Assembly: GCA_009694085.1 (NCBI GenBank)
Contig: SHVW01000007.1
Coordinates: forward strand, 1 to 47,325
Reading direction: 5' to 3'
DNA length: 47,325 nt
Origin: Alphaproteobacteria bacterium
Lineage (GTDB): Bacteria; Pseudomonadota; Alphaproteobacteria; SHVW01
Numbering within the stretch: position 1 is the stretch's first letter; each line of letters starts with the position of its first letter. The translations under genes and the position numbers were made by a program. Positions 8,808 to 17,556 of the stretch are shown here, in pieces. The notes below the pieces were generated by a model. That model searched no databases. It had not been told where the DNA came from and saw only the letters and a list, made by a program, of their open reading frames with translations.

Positions 8808-10373
8808 ATGTCCGATGCAGCGAGCGATACCGGTTTGGCCGAGGGCGGCCGGCGCGGGCGGGGCGGTTCTTCGGCCCGGCGCGCCAAGCGCGAGCATCCC
8901 AAGGCGGTGCAGCTCCCCTATATCTCGCGCTCGATCCCGGTCATGGACGTGCTGGGCACGGAGGGGTTGGAGATCCTCGAGCACAATGCCGACACCATCC
9001 TCCATGAAATCGGCATCGAGTTTCGCGGCGACGAGGAAGCGCTTAGCCTCTGGCGCGCGGCCGGCGCCGACGTCAAGGGCGAGCGCGTGCATTTCCCACG
9101 CGGGCTGTGCCGGCAGATCATTCAGAAGTCGGCGCCGCGCGAATTCACCCAGCACGCGCGCAATCCTGGGCGCAACGTCGTCATCGGCGGCAAGACCACC
9201 GTGTTTGCGCCGGTCTATGGCCCGCCCTTCATCCGCAATCTGGACGAGGGGCGGCGCTACGCCACGATCGAGGATTTTCGCAATTTCGTGAAGCTCGCCT
9301 ATATGGCGCCGGCGATCCACCATTCCGGCGGTACCGTGTGCGAGCCCGTCGACTTGCCCGTCAACAAACGGCATCTCGACATGGTCTATGCCCACATGAA
9401 GTTCTCGGACAAGCCGTTCATGGGCTCGGTCACCCACCCGCTGCGCGCGGCCGACACGGTCGCCATGGCGGAAATCCTGTTCGGCGCCGACTTCGTCGAC
9501 CGGAACTGCGTGATCGCCAGCCTGATCAACGCCAACTCGCCCATGGTGTGGGACCAAACCATGCTGGGCGCGCTCAAATGCTACGCCAAGGCGAACCAGG
9601 CGACCGTCATCTCGCCCTTCATCCTGGCCGGCGCCATGAGCCCCGTGACCGTGGCGGGCACGCTGGCCCAGCTTTTCGCCGAGGCGCTCACGGGCATGGC
9701 ATTTGCCCAGCTCTGCCGGCCCGGCGCGCCCGTCATCTTCGGCACCTTCGCCAGCTCGATCTCCATGCAATCCGGCGCGCCCACCTTCGGCACGCCCGAG
9801 CCGACCCTGGTGCTATTCGCCGCCGCCCAGCTTGCCCGGCGCCTCGGCGTGCCCTTTCGCTCCGGCGGCGCGCTGTGCGGCTCCAAGGTCGCCGACGCCC
9901 AGGCCGCCTATGAAAGCGCCAACACCCTGCTGCCCACGCTGTTGGCCGGCACCAATTTCGTGCTCCACGCGGCGGGCTGGCTCGAAGGCGGGCTTTCCTC
10001 GGGCTACGAGAAATTCGTCATGGATTGCGACCAGCTCGGCATGATGCAGGTGCTGGCCGGCGGCGTCGATTTGACCGAGAACGGTCAGGCCTTGAGCGCT
10101 ATTCGCGAAGTCGGCCCGGGCAAACACTACCTCGGCTGCGACCACACCCAAGCCAATTTCGAAACCGCCTTCTATCGCTCTTCCATCGCCGACAACAACA
10201 GCTACGAGCAATGGCTGGCCGAGGGCAGCCAGGACGCCGCTCAACGCGCCAACAAGATCTGGAAGCAGATGTTGAAGGAATACGAAGCGCCGGAACTCGA
10301 TCCGGGGCGCGATGAGGCGCTGAAGGAATACATCGCGAAGAAGAAGGCGAGCTTTCCCGATTCGAACGTGTAG
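8808..10373 (+). CDS. trimethylamine methyltransferase (MttB) superfamily, non-pyrrolysine
   Basis: 521 aa uninterrupted; MttB-type features (VSPFILAGAMSPVTVAGTLAQ, GGALCGSKVADAQAAYES); no in-frame amber codon. Confidence 0.88.
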   Translation: MSDAASDTGLAEGGRRGRGGSSARRAKREHPKAVQLPYISRSIPVMDVLGTEGLEILEHNADTILHEIGIEFRGDEEALSLWRAAGADVKGERVHFPRGLCRQIIQKSAPREFTQHARNPGRNVVIGGKTTVFAPVYGPPFIRNLDEGRRYATIEDFRNFVKLAYMAPAIHHSGGTVCEPVDLPVNKRHLDMVYAHMKFSDKPFMGSVTHPLRAADTVAMAEILFGADFVDRNCVIASLINANSPMVWDQTMLGALKCYAKANQATVISPFILAGAMSPVTVAGTLAQLFAEALTGMAFAQLCRPGAPVIFGTFASSISMQSGAPTFGTPEPTLVLFAAAQLARRLGVPFRSGGALCGSKVADAQAAYESANTLLPTLLAGTNFVLHAAGWLEGGLSSGYEKFVMDCDQLGMMQVLAGGVDLTENGQALSAIREVGPGKHYLGCDHTQANFETAFYRSSIADNNSYEQWLAEGSQDAAQRANKIWKQMLKEYEAPELDPGRDEALKEYIAKKKASFPDSNV

Positions 10374-10484
10374 GCATTCCGCCGCTGACTGTGCCGAGTA
10401 TATTCCCTCCAGACATGGTGATCTGTATGATTGGGGAAAATGACCGGCGCGAAAGATGGCGCTTACGGACACCAGGGGGAGGAC

Positions 10485-11549
10485 ATGCTCATGATATCCG
10501 CATCGATCCGTGCCGTCGCCATGGCGAGTGTAGTCATGGCCCTTGCCTCTGGCTCCGTCCAGGCTCAGCAAACGGCGCAAGCGCCGATCGAGATGAAGCT
10601 GGCCTATTTCGTGGGCGACCAGCACGCCATGTCGCAATGGCTGATCCGGTGGTCCGAGCAACTTGAAAAGGGCTCGGGCGGGCGCATCGCGGTCAAGCGC
10701 TTCCCCAGCGCTCAGATGGGCCCCACGCCCCAGCACTACGATTTCGCCCGCACCGGCCAGGCCGATGTGTCCTGGTTCCTCCATGGTGGCACGCCCGGTC
10801 GCTTCCCGCTGACCGAGCTGATCAACCTGCCCTTCATGGTGGGCAGTGCCGAGATCGGCACCAAGGTGCTGAACGACCCGGAGCTGCGCGCCAAGCATTT
10901 GGATGCCGAGCACAAGGGCATCAAGGTTCTGATGCTGCTGACCCATCAGCCTGGCGGTCCCCACACCACCAAGAAGCCGATCCGCACGCTGGAGGATTTC
11001 AAGGGGCTGCGCCTGCGCTTCGCCTCGCCAACCGTGCGCGATCTCGTGCAGGGGCTCGGTGCCACGCCGGTCGGCGTGCCGCCGACCGAAATGGCCGAGC
11101 AGCTTCAGAAGGGCACGCTCGATGGCGTGTTCATCGATTACGGCGGCGCCGGCATCGCCTTCAAGCTCGGCGGCATCCTGAAATACTCGACCGAACTCTA
11201 CGCCTATGTCACCAGCTTCGGCGTCGGCATGAACGAGGCGTTCTGGGACAAGTTGTCGCCCGATCTGAAGAAGTTGGTGATCGACACCATGACCGGCAAG
11301 GACAAAGAGGTTGGCGAGGCCTGGGACGCGCTCGACGTGCCGGGCAAGAAGGCGCTGATCGATGGTGGCGGCGAGGCGATCAAGCTCTCGGCCGCGGACC
11401 AGGCGAAGGTGCGCGCGATCGGCGCCGAGGTATCCGAAGCCAAGGTCAAAGAGCTCGAGGGCAAGGGCATGCCGGGCCGTGCTGTATATGACATGATGCG
11501 CGGGTTGGCCAATAAGCACGCCTCGACCTCGAAGAACTTCTGGAACTGA
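10485..11549 (+). CDS. TRAP transporter substrate-binding protein (DctP family)
   Basis: Signal peptide, TRAP-type SBP features (LRFASPTVRDLVQGLGATPVGVPPTEMAEQLQKGTLDGV); strong RBS GGGGGAGG before ATG 10485. Confidence 0.9.
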   Translation: MLMISASIRAVAMASVVMALASGSVQAQQTAQAPIEMKLAYFVGDQHAMSQWLIRWSEQLEKGSGGRIAVKRFPSAQMGPTPQHYDFARTGQADVSWFLHGGTPGRFPLTELINLPFMVGSAEIGTKVLNDPELRAKHLDAEHKGIKVLMLLTHQPGGPHTTKKPIRTLEDFKGLRLRFASPTVRDLVQGLGATPVGVPPTEMAEQLQKGTLDGVFIDYGGAGIAFKLGGILKYSTELYAYVTSFGVGMNEAFWDKLSPDLKKLVIDTMTGKDKEVGEAWDALDVPGKKALIDGGGEAIKLSAADQAKVRAIGAEVSEAKVKELEGKGMPGRAVYDMMRGLANKHASTSKNFWN

Positions 11550-11580
11550 GCCACCGGTTTCAATCGTCGCGGACGGCAGC

Positions 11581-12048
11581 ATGACCGCCTGGCGTTCGCT
11601 TGCGGTCAAGCTGTGCGGCACGCTGGCCGGCGTCTCGCTCGTGGCCATGATGCTGCTGACCGTTACCGATGTGATACTGCGCGCCGCAATCAATCGGCCG
11701 ATCCGCGGCACGTTCGAACTGGTCGAGTTGCTGCTGGCCTGCACCTTCTTTCTGGCCTTGCCGGCAGCGTTTCTGCGCGGTGACCATATCGTGGTCGACG
11801 TCATCGACACCTTAGCGCCGCGCCGCGTCGCTCTGCTCAAGCGCGTGGCCGAGGCGATAGCCGTCGTCGTCATCGCCGCGATGGCGTGGCAGGGCTGGTT
11901 GGCCGCGCGCGATACGCTCGTGTTCAACGACGTCACCTCGGATTTGGAGATACCGCGCATCCTGTACTGGATCCCGGTGCTCGCCGGAATGATCGGCGGC
12001 GGTATCGCGGCTGCAATCATGGCCGTCCGTCCGGCCAACCAGCGATGA
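11581..12048 (+). CDS. TRAP transporter small permease (DctQ)
   Basis: 155 aa, 4 TM, RGTFELVELLLACTFFLALPAAFLRGDHIVVDV. Confidence 0.88.
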   Translation: MTAWRSLAVKLCGTLAGVSLVAMMLLTVTDVILRAAINRPIRGTFELVELLLACTFFLALPAAFLRGDHIVVDVIDTLAPRRVALLKRVAEAIAVVVIAAMAWQGWLAARDTLVFNDVTSDLEIPRILYWIPVLAGMIGGGIAAAIMAVRPANQR

Positions 12049-13349
12049 GCGTGGCCGCGATCGGCATTCTGGGCGTCGTCCTGCTGCTCGTCCTCATCTT
12101 CGCACGCGTGCCCATCGCCATTGCGCTCGCCGCCAGCGGCTTGCTCGGTTATGCCGCGCTCGACGGTTGGCCGACCGCGCTCAAGATGTTCGGTACCGTG
12201 CCGTTTCAATTGGCCAGCGCCTATTCCCTTTCTGTGGTGCCGCTGTTCATCCTGATGGGGGCGGTGGCCGCCCGTGCCAACATGGCGACCGAGCTATTCC
12301 AGGCTGCGAACGCCGTGTTTTCCGGCATGCGCGGCGCGCTCGCCAATGCCACCATCGGCGCCTGCGCGCTGTTCGGCGCGATCTGCGGCTCGTCGATCGC
12401 GACCGCGGCGACATTCTCCCGGGTTGCCATTCCCGAAATGCGGCGCCATGGCTACGACCCGGCCTTTGCCGCTGGCGCGGTGGCCTCGGCCGGAACCCTC
12501 GACGTGCTGATCCCGCCATCGGTGCTGCTGGCGATCTACGCCATCGTCGCCGAGCAGTCGCTGCCGAAACTCTATGCGGCGGCGTTTATTCCTGGATTCG
12601 TGCTCGCCGGGCTTTATGTGCTCGCCGTTTTCGCCGTGGCGTGGCGGCGACCGCAATGGGTGCCTAAGGTCGCGGCCATGCAGCTCGGCCAAAGGCTGCG
12701 CGCGGCGGTCGGCATGTGGAAGCTGGGCGTACTTTTCATCTTCGCCGTGTTCGGCATCTATCTCGGCTGGTTCTCGCCGACCGAGGCGGCGGCGGTGGCC
12801 GCCTTCGTCGCCATCGTCATCGCCTTCGGCACCGGCGCCATGGGTTGGCGCGGGTTGGTAGAAGCGATTTTCGAGACCGTCCAAACCACGGCATCTCTGT
12901 TTTTCATCGTGGCCGGCGCCTTCATCTTCTCCCGCTTCATCGTGCTGACCCGGGTTCCCACCGAATTGGCCAATTGGGCGGAGCACATGGCCCTGGCGCC
13001 GGTGTGGATATTGCTCGGGGTGGCCGCACTCTATGTCCTGCTCGGCACTTTCCTCGATGAAGTCAGCACCATTCTGATCACGGTACCGGTGACGCTGCCG
13101 CTCATCCTCGGTATCGGCTATGACGGCATCTGGTTCGGCATCTTCGTCACCGTGATGTGCACGATCGGGCTGATCAGCCCACCCACGGGCATGACCGTCT
13201 TCGTCATCCAGGCCCAGCATCCGGATATTCCCGTGGCGCGCATCTATCGTGGCACCCTGCCGTTTCTGGCCGCCGATTTCGTGCTGGTCGGTATCTTGAT
13301 TCAATGGCCCGCCCTGGTGTCGTGGCTGCCGCGGGTGTTGGGGATGTGA
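12045..13349 (+). CDS. TRAP transporter large permease (DctM)
   Basis: Polytopic; ATG 12045 overlaps the dctQ stop (ATGA); GAICGSSIATAATFSRVAIPEM, PPSVLLAIYAIVAEQSLPKLYAAAFIPG. Confidence 0.9.
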   Translation: MSVAAIGILGVVLLLVLIFARVPIAIALAASGLLGYAALDGWPTALKMFGTVPFQLASAYSLSVVPLFILMGAVAARANMATELFQAANAVFSGMRGALANATIGACALFGAICGSSIATAATFSRVAIPEMRRHGYDPAFAAGAVASAGTLDVLIPPSVLLAIYAIVAEQSLPKLYAAAFIPGFVLAGLYVLAVFAVAWRRPQWVPKVAAMQLGQRLRAAVGMWKLGVLFIFAVFGIYLGWFSPTEAAAVAAFVAIVIAFGTGAMGWRGLVEAIFETVQTTASLFFIVAGAFIFSRFIVLTRVPTELANWAEHMALAPVWILLGVAALYVLLGTFLDEVSTILITVPVTLPLILGIGYDGIWFGIFVTVMCTIGLISPPTGMTVFVIQAQHPDIPVARIYRGTLPFLAADFVLVGILIQWPALVSWLPRVLGM

Positions 13350-13398
13350 GGCTTCGGCTACTCGGTCGGACCTGCGGCAATGTGCATTGCTTGATTTG

Positions 13399-13416
13399 GT
13401 AAGGAAATTTCCTTAC
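13399..13416. promoter_or_regulatory. perfect 18-bp palindrome GTAAGGAAATTTCCTTAC, putative PrlF/YhaV autoregulatory operator
   Basis: Read directly from sequence; lies between TTGATT (13391-13396) and TACATT (13414-13419), 17-nt spacing, 27 bp upstream of the prlF-like ATG. Confidence 0.75.
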
Positions 13417-13443
13417 ATTTACTCAGGCGATGTGGAGGTTGAT

Positions 13444-13767
13444 ATGGCGTCCGTCATTGAGGCAAGCAGCACCATAACGATCAAGGGCCAGACCACCGTG
13501 CCCAAATCGGTGCGTCAGGCGCTCGGCGTCGCTCGCGGCGGCAAGATCGCCTATCGTATCGAAGAGGGCCGCGTGAGCGTCCACAATCCCATGAGCGAGC
13601 AACGCGACCCCGCCTTGACTGCTTTCCTCAACCTGATCCGCAAGGATATCGCTGCCGGTCGCGGGGTGCGCGACATGCCTGCCGGGCTTGCGGTCGTCCT
13701 GCGGAAGACGGCCCGCCAAGTTCCGGTCGATCTAAACGCGCCGTTGGAGGGCGACGTGGCGCTCTGA
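13444..13767 (+). CDS. prlF: PrlF-family (AbrB/SpoVT-fold) antitoxin
   Basis: ASSTITIKGQTTVPKSVRQALGVARGGKIAYRIEEG swapped-hairpin motif; paired with YhaV-like ORF. Confidence 0.85.
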   Translation: MASVIEASSTITIKGQTTVPKSVRQALGVARGGKIAYRIEEGRVSVHNPMSEQRDPALTAFLNLIRKDIAAGRGVRDMPAGLAVVLRKTARQVPVDLNAPLEGDVAL

Positions 13768-13784
13768 TCGCACCGCGATCGCCG

Positions 13785-14273
13785 ATGCTCGTCAACGGCT
13801 GGACGCTGCTATTCCACGACGCCATCATTGGCCAGATCGAGATTCTGGCTGCCGCGACCCGGCGCGCGCGCAAGGCGGCTCCGCAGCGATATCGCACAAA
13901 TGCCAATGTCAAACTGTTGGCGGCTCTCGCCAAACTCATCCTGGAGGATATCCCGGGCGATCCGGGCCGGCCTGAGTACCGCCAGGGCAATACCCTCGGC
14001 CCTGGTTGCCGGCACTGGTTTCGCGCCAAGTTCTTCGGACGGTTTCGCTTATTTTTCCGGTATGACAGCCGCGCGCACCTGATCGTGTTCGCTTGGGTCA
14101 ATGACGAGCATTCCTTGCGTCAACACGGCGGTCGCAGCGATCCCTACGCGCTGTTTCGGCGCATGCTCGACTCCGGCAATCCGCCCGATGATTGGCAAGC
14201 TCTGGTGCAACGCTCCCGTCGTTTGCCGAGGGATGCCCTGGGGCCGGCGGATTTCTCCGTCGAAAAGGATTGA
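13785..14273 (+). CDS. yhaV: YhaV-family toxin (RNase-type)
   Basis: NGWTLLFHDAIIGQIE...QGNTLGPGCRHWFRAKFFGRFRLFFRYDSRAHLIVFAWVNDEHSLRQHG. Confidence 0.88.
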   Translation: MLVNGWTLLFHDAIIGQIEILAAATRRARKAAPQRYRTNANVKLLAALAKLILEDIPGDPGRPEYRQGNTLGPGCRHWFRAKFFGRFRLFFRYDSRAHLIVFAWVNDEHSLRQHGGRSDPYALFRRMLDSGNPPDDWQALVQRSRRLPRDALGPADFSVEKD

Positions 14274-14352
14274 TGAGTTGGGAGTTCGGCTTGTCAGCGT
14301 CGAAGGCTGCGCTTAGTTTCAGCCCGAGCTTAGCATCACCGGGGAGCCCCCC

Positions 14353-16404
14353 TTGTCCGTCTGCCGCACCACCTACCAGGGCGATGAAGCGCTGGCCCGC
14401 CTGTTGAGCAAGGCTGGCGTCGCCAGCGACATCGCTGCTATTCGCTCATTGATCTCGGGAAACGTCGCCGCGCCTCAGACCGCTGCGAGCGAGCGGGATT
14501 GGCTGCGCCTGATAGCGCGGGCGCCGAGCCCGGCTCTGACAGCTCAACTCGTCGCGCTCCGCGATGAAATCGCAGCCGGCATGGCCGATCCCGAAAACCG
14601 GGCTACGCCTGGCGCGAGTGCCGAACGTTTGGCGCTGCTGCGCGCAGAGATGAAGCGGCGCGGCCTTGACGGATTTGTGTTGCCGCGCACCGACGAACAC
14701 CAGGGCGAATATCTGCCCAAACGCGCGCAGCGCGTTGCCTGGCTGACCGGCTTTGTCGGCTCGGCCGGCGTGGTCGTCGTGCTGGCCGACCGCGCCGCCA
14801 TCTTCGTGGACGGACGCTACACGCTTCAGGTGCGCAGCCAGGTCGACACCGCCCTCTACGACCCCCAACACCTGACCGAAACGCCGCCGGATCGCTGGCT
14901 CCAAGCCAATGCCGGCAGGGGCCAGCGCATCGGCTACGACCCCTGGCTGCACACGGTTGACGGCGTCGGCCGCCTACGCACGGCGTGCGAGCGCGCCGGG
15001 GCCGAGCTAGTCGCGCTCGACGGCAATCCGGTCGATGCGGTGTGGACGGCCCAGCCGCCGGCACCGCTCGCCCCGGTACGCGTGCAAGAGATCGCCCATG
15101 CCGGCGCCGGTGCTGCCGAAAAGCGCCGCGCCATCGCCGCCGGAATTGTCGCCGACGGCGCCGATGCGGTCGTGCTCAACGCGCCCGATTCGATTGCCTG
15201 GCTGCTCAACATCCGCGGCGGCGACGTGCCGCGTACGCCCTTCGCGCTCTCCTTCGCCGTGCTCGACCGCGACGGCGCGGTCGATCTGTTCATCGACCGG
15301 CGCAAACTATTGCCCGAGCTGTTCGATCATCTGGGTAATCAGGTGGCCGTGCGCCAGCCCGACGAGCTTGGTCCGGCCCTCGACGCGCTCGGCCGTGCCG
15401 GCCGGCGCGTGCGCGTCGATCCGGCCGCCGCGCCATCCTGGATCTTCGACCGCCTGACCAAGGCCGGCGCCGCCGTGCTGCGCGGCGAGGACCCGGTGCA
15501 ACTACCCAAGGCATGCAAGAACGCGGTCGAGCTGGCCGGTTGCCGCGCTGCCCATCTGCGTGACGGCGCGGCGCTCACCCGCTTCCTCGCCTGGCTCGCG
15601 CACGAGGCGCCCAAGGGCCGTCTAACCGAGATCGCGGCGGGCGAACGGCTCGCAGCGTTCCGCGCCGAGGCGGGCGATCTGCGCGATCTCAGTTTCGATA
15701 GCATCACCGGCGCCGGCCCCAACGGCGCCATTGTGCATTATCGGGCGACGCCCGAATCCAACCGGCCGATCCGGGTGGGCGAGCTGTTTCTGGTCGATTC
15801 CGGCGGGCAGTATCCGGACGGCACCACCGATGTGACGCGCACAATTGCCATCGGCGCACCCGGCGCGGAAGAGCGCGATCGCTTCACGCGCGTGCTCAAA
15901 GGCCATATCGCGCTGGCGACCGCGCGCTTCCCGGCGGGCACGTCGGGCTCGCAGCTCGATGCGCTGGCGCGCCTACCGCTGTGGCAGGCCGGGCTCGACT
16001 ACGACCACGGCACCGGCCACGGTGTCGGCAGCTATCTGAGCGTGCACGAAGGACCCCACCGCATTTCCAAAATCCCCAACACCGTGGCGCTCCGGCCGGG
16101 CATGATCGTGTCCAACGAGCCCGGCTATTACAAGACCGGCGCCTATGGTATCCGCATCGAAAACCTGGTCACGGTGGTCGAACTCTCCGGGATCGCGGGT
16201 GCCGAGCGTTCCATGCTGGGGTTCGACACCCTGACCCTAGCGCCGATCGATCGCAATCTGGTCGAGCCCGCCTTAATGACAGCGGCGGAGACAGCGTGGC
16301 TCGACGCCTATCACAAGCGCGTCCGTGACAATTTTGTGTCCCTCCTGGGGGTGAGGCGCGGGATTGGCTGGCTTGGGCGACCGCACCACTTGATTCGCCG
16401 ATAG
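14353..16404 (+). CDS. M24-family aminopeptidase P / Xaa-Pro aminopeptidase with N-terminal extension
   Basis: VDSGGQYPDGTTDVTRTI, DHGTGHGVGSYLSVHEGPHRI, SNEPGYYKTGAYGIRIENL metal-ligand motifs. Start (TTG) uncertain. Confidence 0.9.
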   Translation: MSVCRTTYQGDEALARLLSKAGVASDIAAIRSLISGNVAAPQTAASERDWLRLIARAPSPALTAQLVALRDEIAAGMADPENRATPGASAERLALLRAEMKRRGLDGFVLPRTDEHQGEYLPKRAQRVAWLTGFVGSAGVVVVLADRAAIFVDGRYTLQVRSQVDTALYDPQHLTETPPDRWLQANAGRGQRIGYDPWLHTVDGVGRLRTACERAGAELVALDGNPVDAVWTAQPPAPLAPVRVQEIAHAGAGAAEKRRAIAAGIVADGADAVVLNAPDSIAWLLNIRGGDVPRTPFALSFAVLDRDGAVDLFIDRRKLLPELFDHLGNQVAVRQPDELGPALDALGRAGRRVRVDPAAAPSWIFDRLTKAGAAVLRGEDPVQLPKACKNAVELAGCRAAHLRDGAALTRFLAWLAHEAPKGRLTEIAAGERLAAFRAEAGDLRDLSFDSITGAGPNGAIVHYRATPESNRPIRVGELFLVDSGGQYPDGTTDVTRTIAIGAPGAEERDRFTRVLKGHIALATARFPAGTSGSQLDALARLPLWQAGLDYDHGTGHGVGSYLSVHEGPHRISKIPNTVALRPGMIVSNEPGYYKTGAYGIRIENLVTVVELSGIAGAERSMLGFDTLTLAPIDRNLVEPALMTAAETAWLDAYHKRVRDNFVSLLGVRRGIGWLGRPHHLIRR

Positions 16405-16485
16405 CGCAAGCCTATTGAAAGCGCTGGCCATCTCGTCCATATTACAAGGGTCATCCTGCGCATGCGGGCTGCAAATAGGGAGGCT

Positions 16486-17490
16486 ATGTCCATGAAAAAG
16501 TCACACATCGTTTGGGGTCTTGTATTCACAGCCGTTCTGGCGCTGGCGCCAGCCTTGGCCGAGGCAGCCGCCGGCCGGTCGTCGAGCCAGGGTAGCCGCG
16601 GGTCGCGCACCGATCAGGCCGTGCCGCAGACCCAGACGGCGCCCCAGGCGGCGCGCCCTATGGAGCGTAGCGCCACCCAACCGCAAGCGGCTCAACCGGC
16701 GCGCCCCAACCAGCCCGCCGCAGCCCCGGCGGCAGCGGCCCAGCCCTCTTGGTTCCAGCGTAATCCTTTCATGGCCGGCATGATGGGCGGCCTGATCGGC
16801 GCCGGCATCGGCGGGATGCTGTTCGGCGGCGGTCTGTTCCCCGAGGGCGGTCTTGGCGGCATGAGCGGCATGCTCGGCTTGCTGCTTCAGATCGCACTCA
16901 TCGGCGGCATTGCCTATCTCGCGATCTCCTTCTTCCGCCGGCGCTCTCAGGCCCAGGCGGGGATGCAGCCGGCTTATGCCGGCGCCGGCGCCACGGGCGG
17001 CACGATGGAGCGCCGCTCGCTCGACCTGAACCCCACGAGCGGGTCCGCCGGCGGCGCGGCGCCCCAGCCGAGCGATGGCGGCAAGGACGAGATCGGCGTT
17101 ACGGATGCCGATTTGGGCCATTTCGAAAAGATGCTGATCGAAATCCAGCGCGCCTGGTCCATGTCGGACGCCAAGGCGCTGGCAGCCCAAGTCACGCCTG
17201 AAATGCTGTCCTACTTTAACGAGCAGCTGGCCGACGAGTCGCGCCGGGGCGTCAAGACCGTGACCGAACAGGTCGCGCTCGAATCCGGCTCGATCGCCGA
17301 AGCCTGGGCCGAGGGCAATGCGGAGTATGCCACCGTGGCGCTCCGCTTCGGCGCGCTCGACTACGGCGTCGATCGCTCCGGCCGCCTGGTCGAAGGGTCC
17401 AACACGGCGCCCACGACCATGACCGAAGTGTGGACCTTCGTGCGTCCGCGCGGCGGCGCGTGGTCGCTGTCGGCCATCCAGCAGGCCTAA
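16486..17490 (+). CDS. Tim44-like domain protein
   Basis: Signal/TM, Gly-rich hydrophobic segment, C-terminal Tim44-like domain (DLGHFEKMLIEIQRAWSMSDAKALAAQVTPEMLSYFNEQL). Confidence 0.85.
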   Translation: MSMKKSHIVWGLVFTAVLALAPALAEAAAGRSSSQGSRGSRTDQAVPQTQTAPQAARPMERSATQPQAAQPARPNQPAAAPAAAAQPSWFQRNPFMAGMMGGLIGAGIGGMLFGGGLFPEGGLGGMSGMLGLLLQIALIGGIAYLAISFFRRRSQAQAGMQPAYAGAGATGGTMERRSLDLNPTSGSAGGAAPQPSDGGKDEIGVTDADLGHFEKMLIEIQRAWSMSDAKALAAQVTPEMLSYFNEQLADESRRGVKTVTEQVALESGSIAEAWAEGNAEYATVALRFGALDYGVDRSGRLVEGSNTAPTTMTEVWTFVRPRGGAWSLSAIQQA

Positions 17491-17512
17491 TCGCTTTACG
17501 CTTGTTCTGCCG

Positions 17513-17546
17513 AAACCCCTCTCTCGCGCAAGCGGGGGAGGGGTTT
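17513..17546 (+). terminator. 15-bp stem with GCAA tetraloop, putative intrinsic terminator between convergent genes
   Basis: AAACCCCTCTCTCGC-GCAA-GCGGGGGAGGGGTTT, fully paired with two G-U wobbles in the + strand RNA, then CTCTTT. Confidence 0.8.
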
Positions 17547-17556
17547 CTCTTTGCCC

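Noticed and set aside
8808-10373. Pyrrolysine-containing MttB
   Set aside because: The ORF has no in-frame TAG; the expected region reads GGALCGSKVADAQAAYE, consistent with a non-Pyl homolog.
9813-12209. 798-aa minus-strand ORF spanning mttB-like, dctP, dctQ and dctM
   Set aside because: Crosses several well-supported genes on the other strand; no recognisable domain, composition typical of antisense frames.
12294-13304. 336-aa minus-strand ORF rich in His/Gln/Asp/Arg antisense to dctM
   Set aside because: Antisense of hydrophobic codons gives charged/polar residues; no domain signal.
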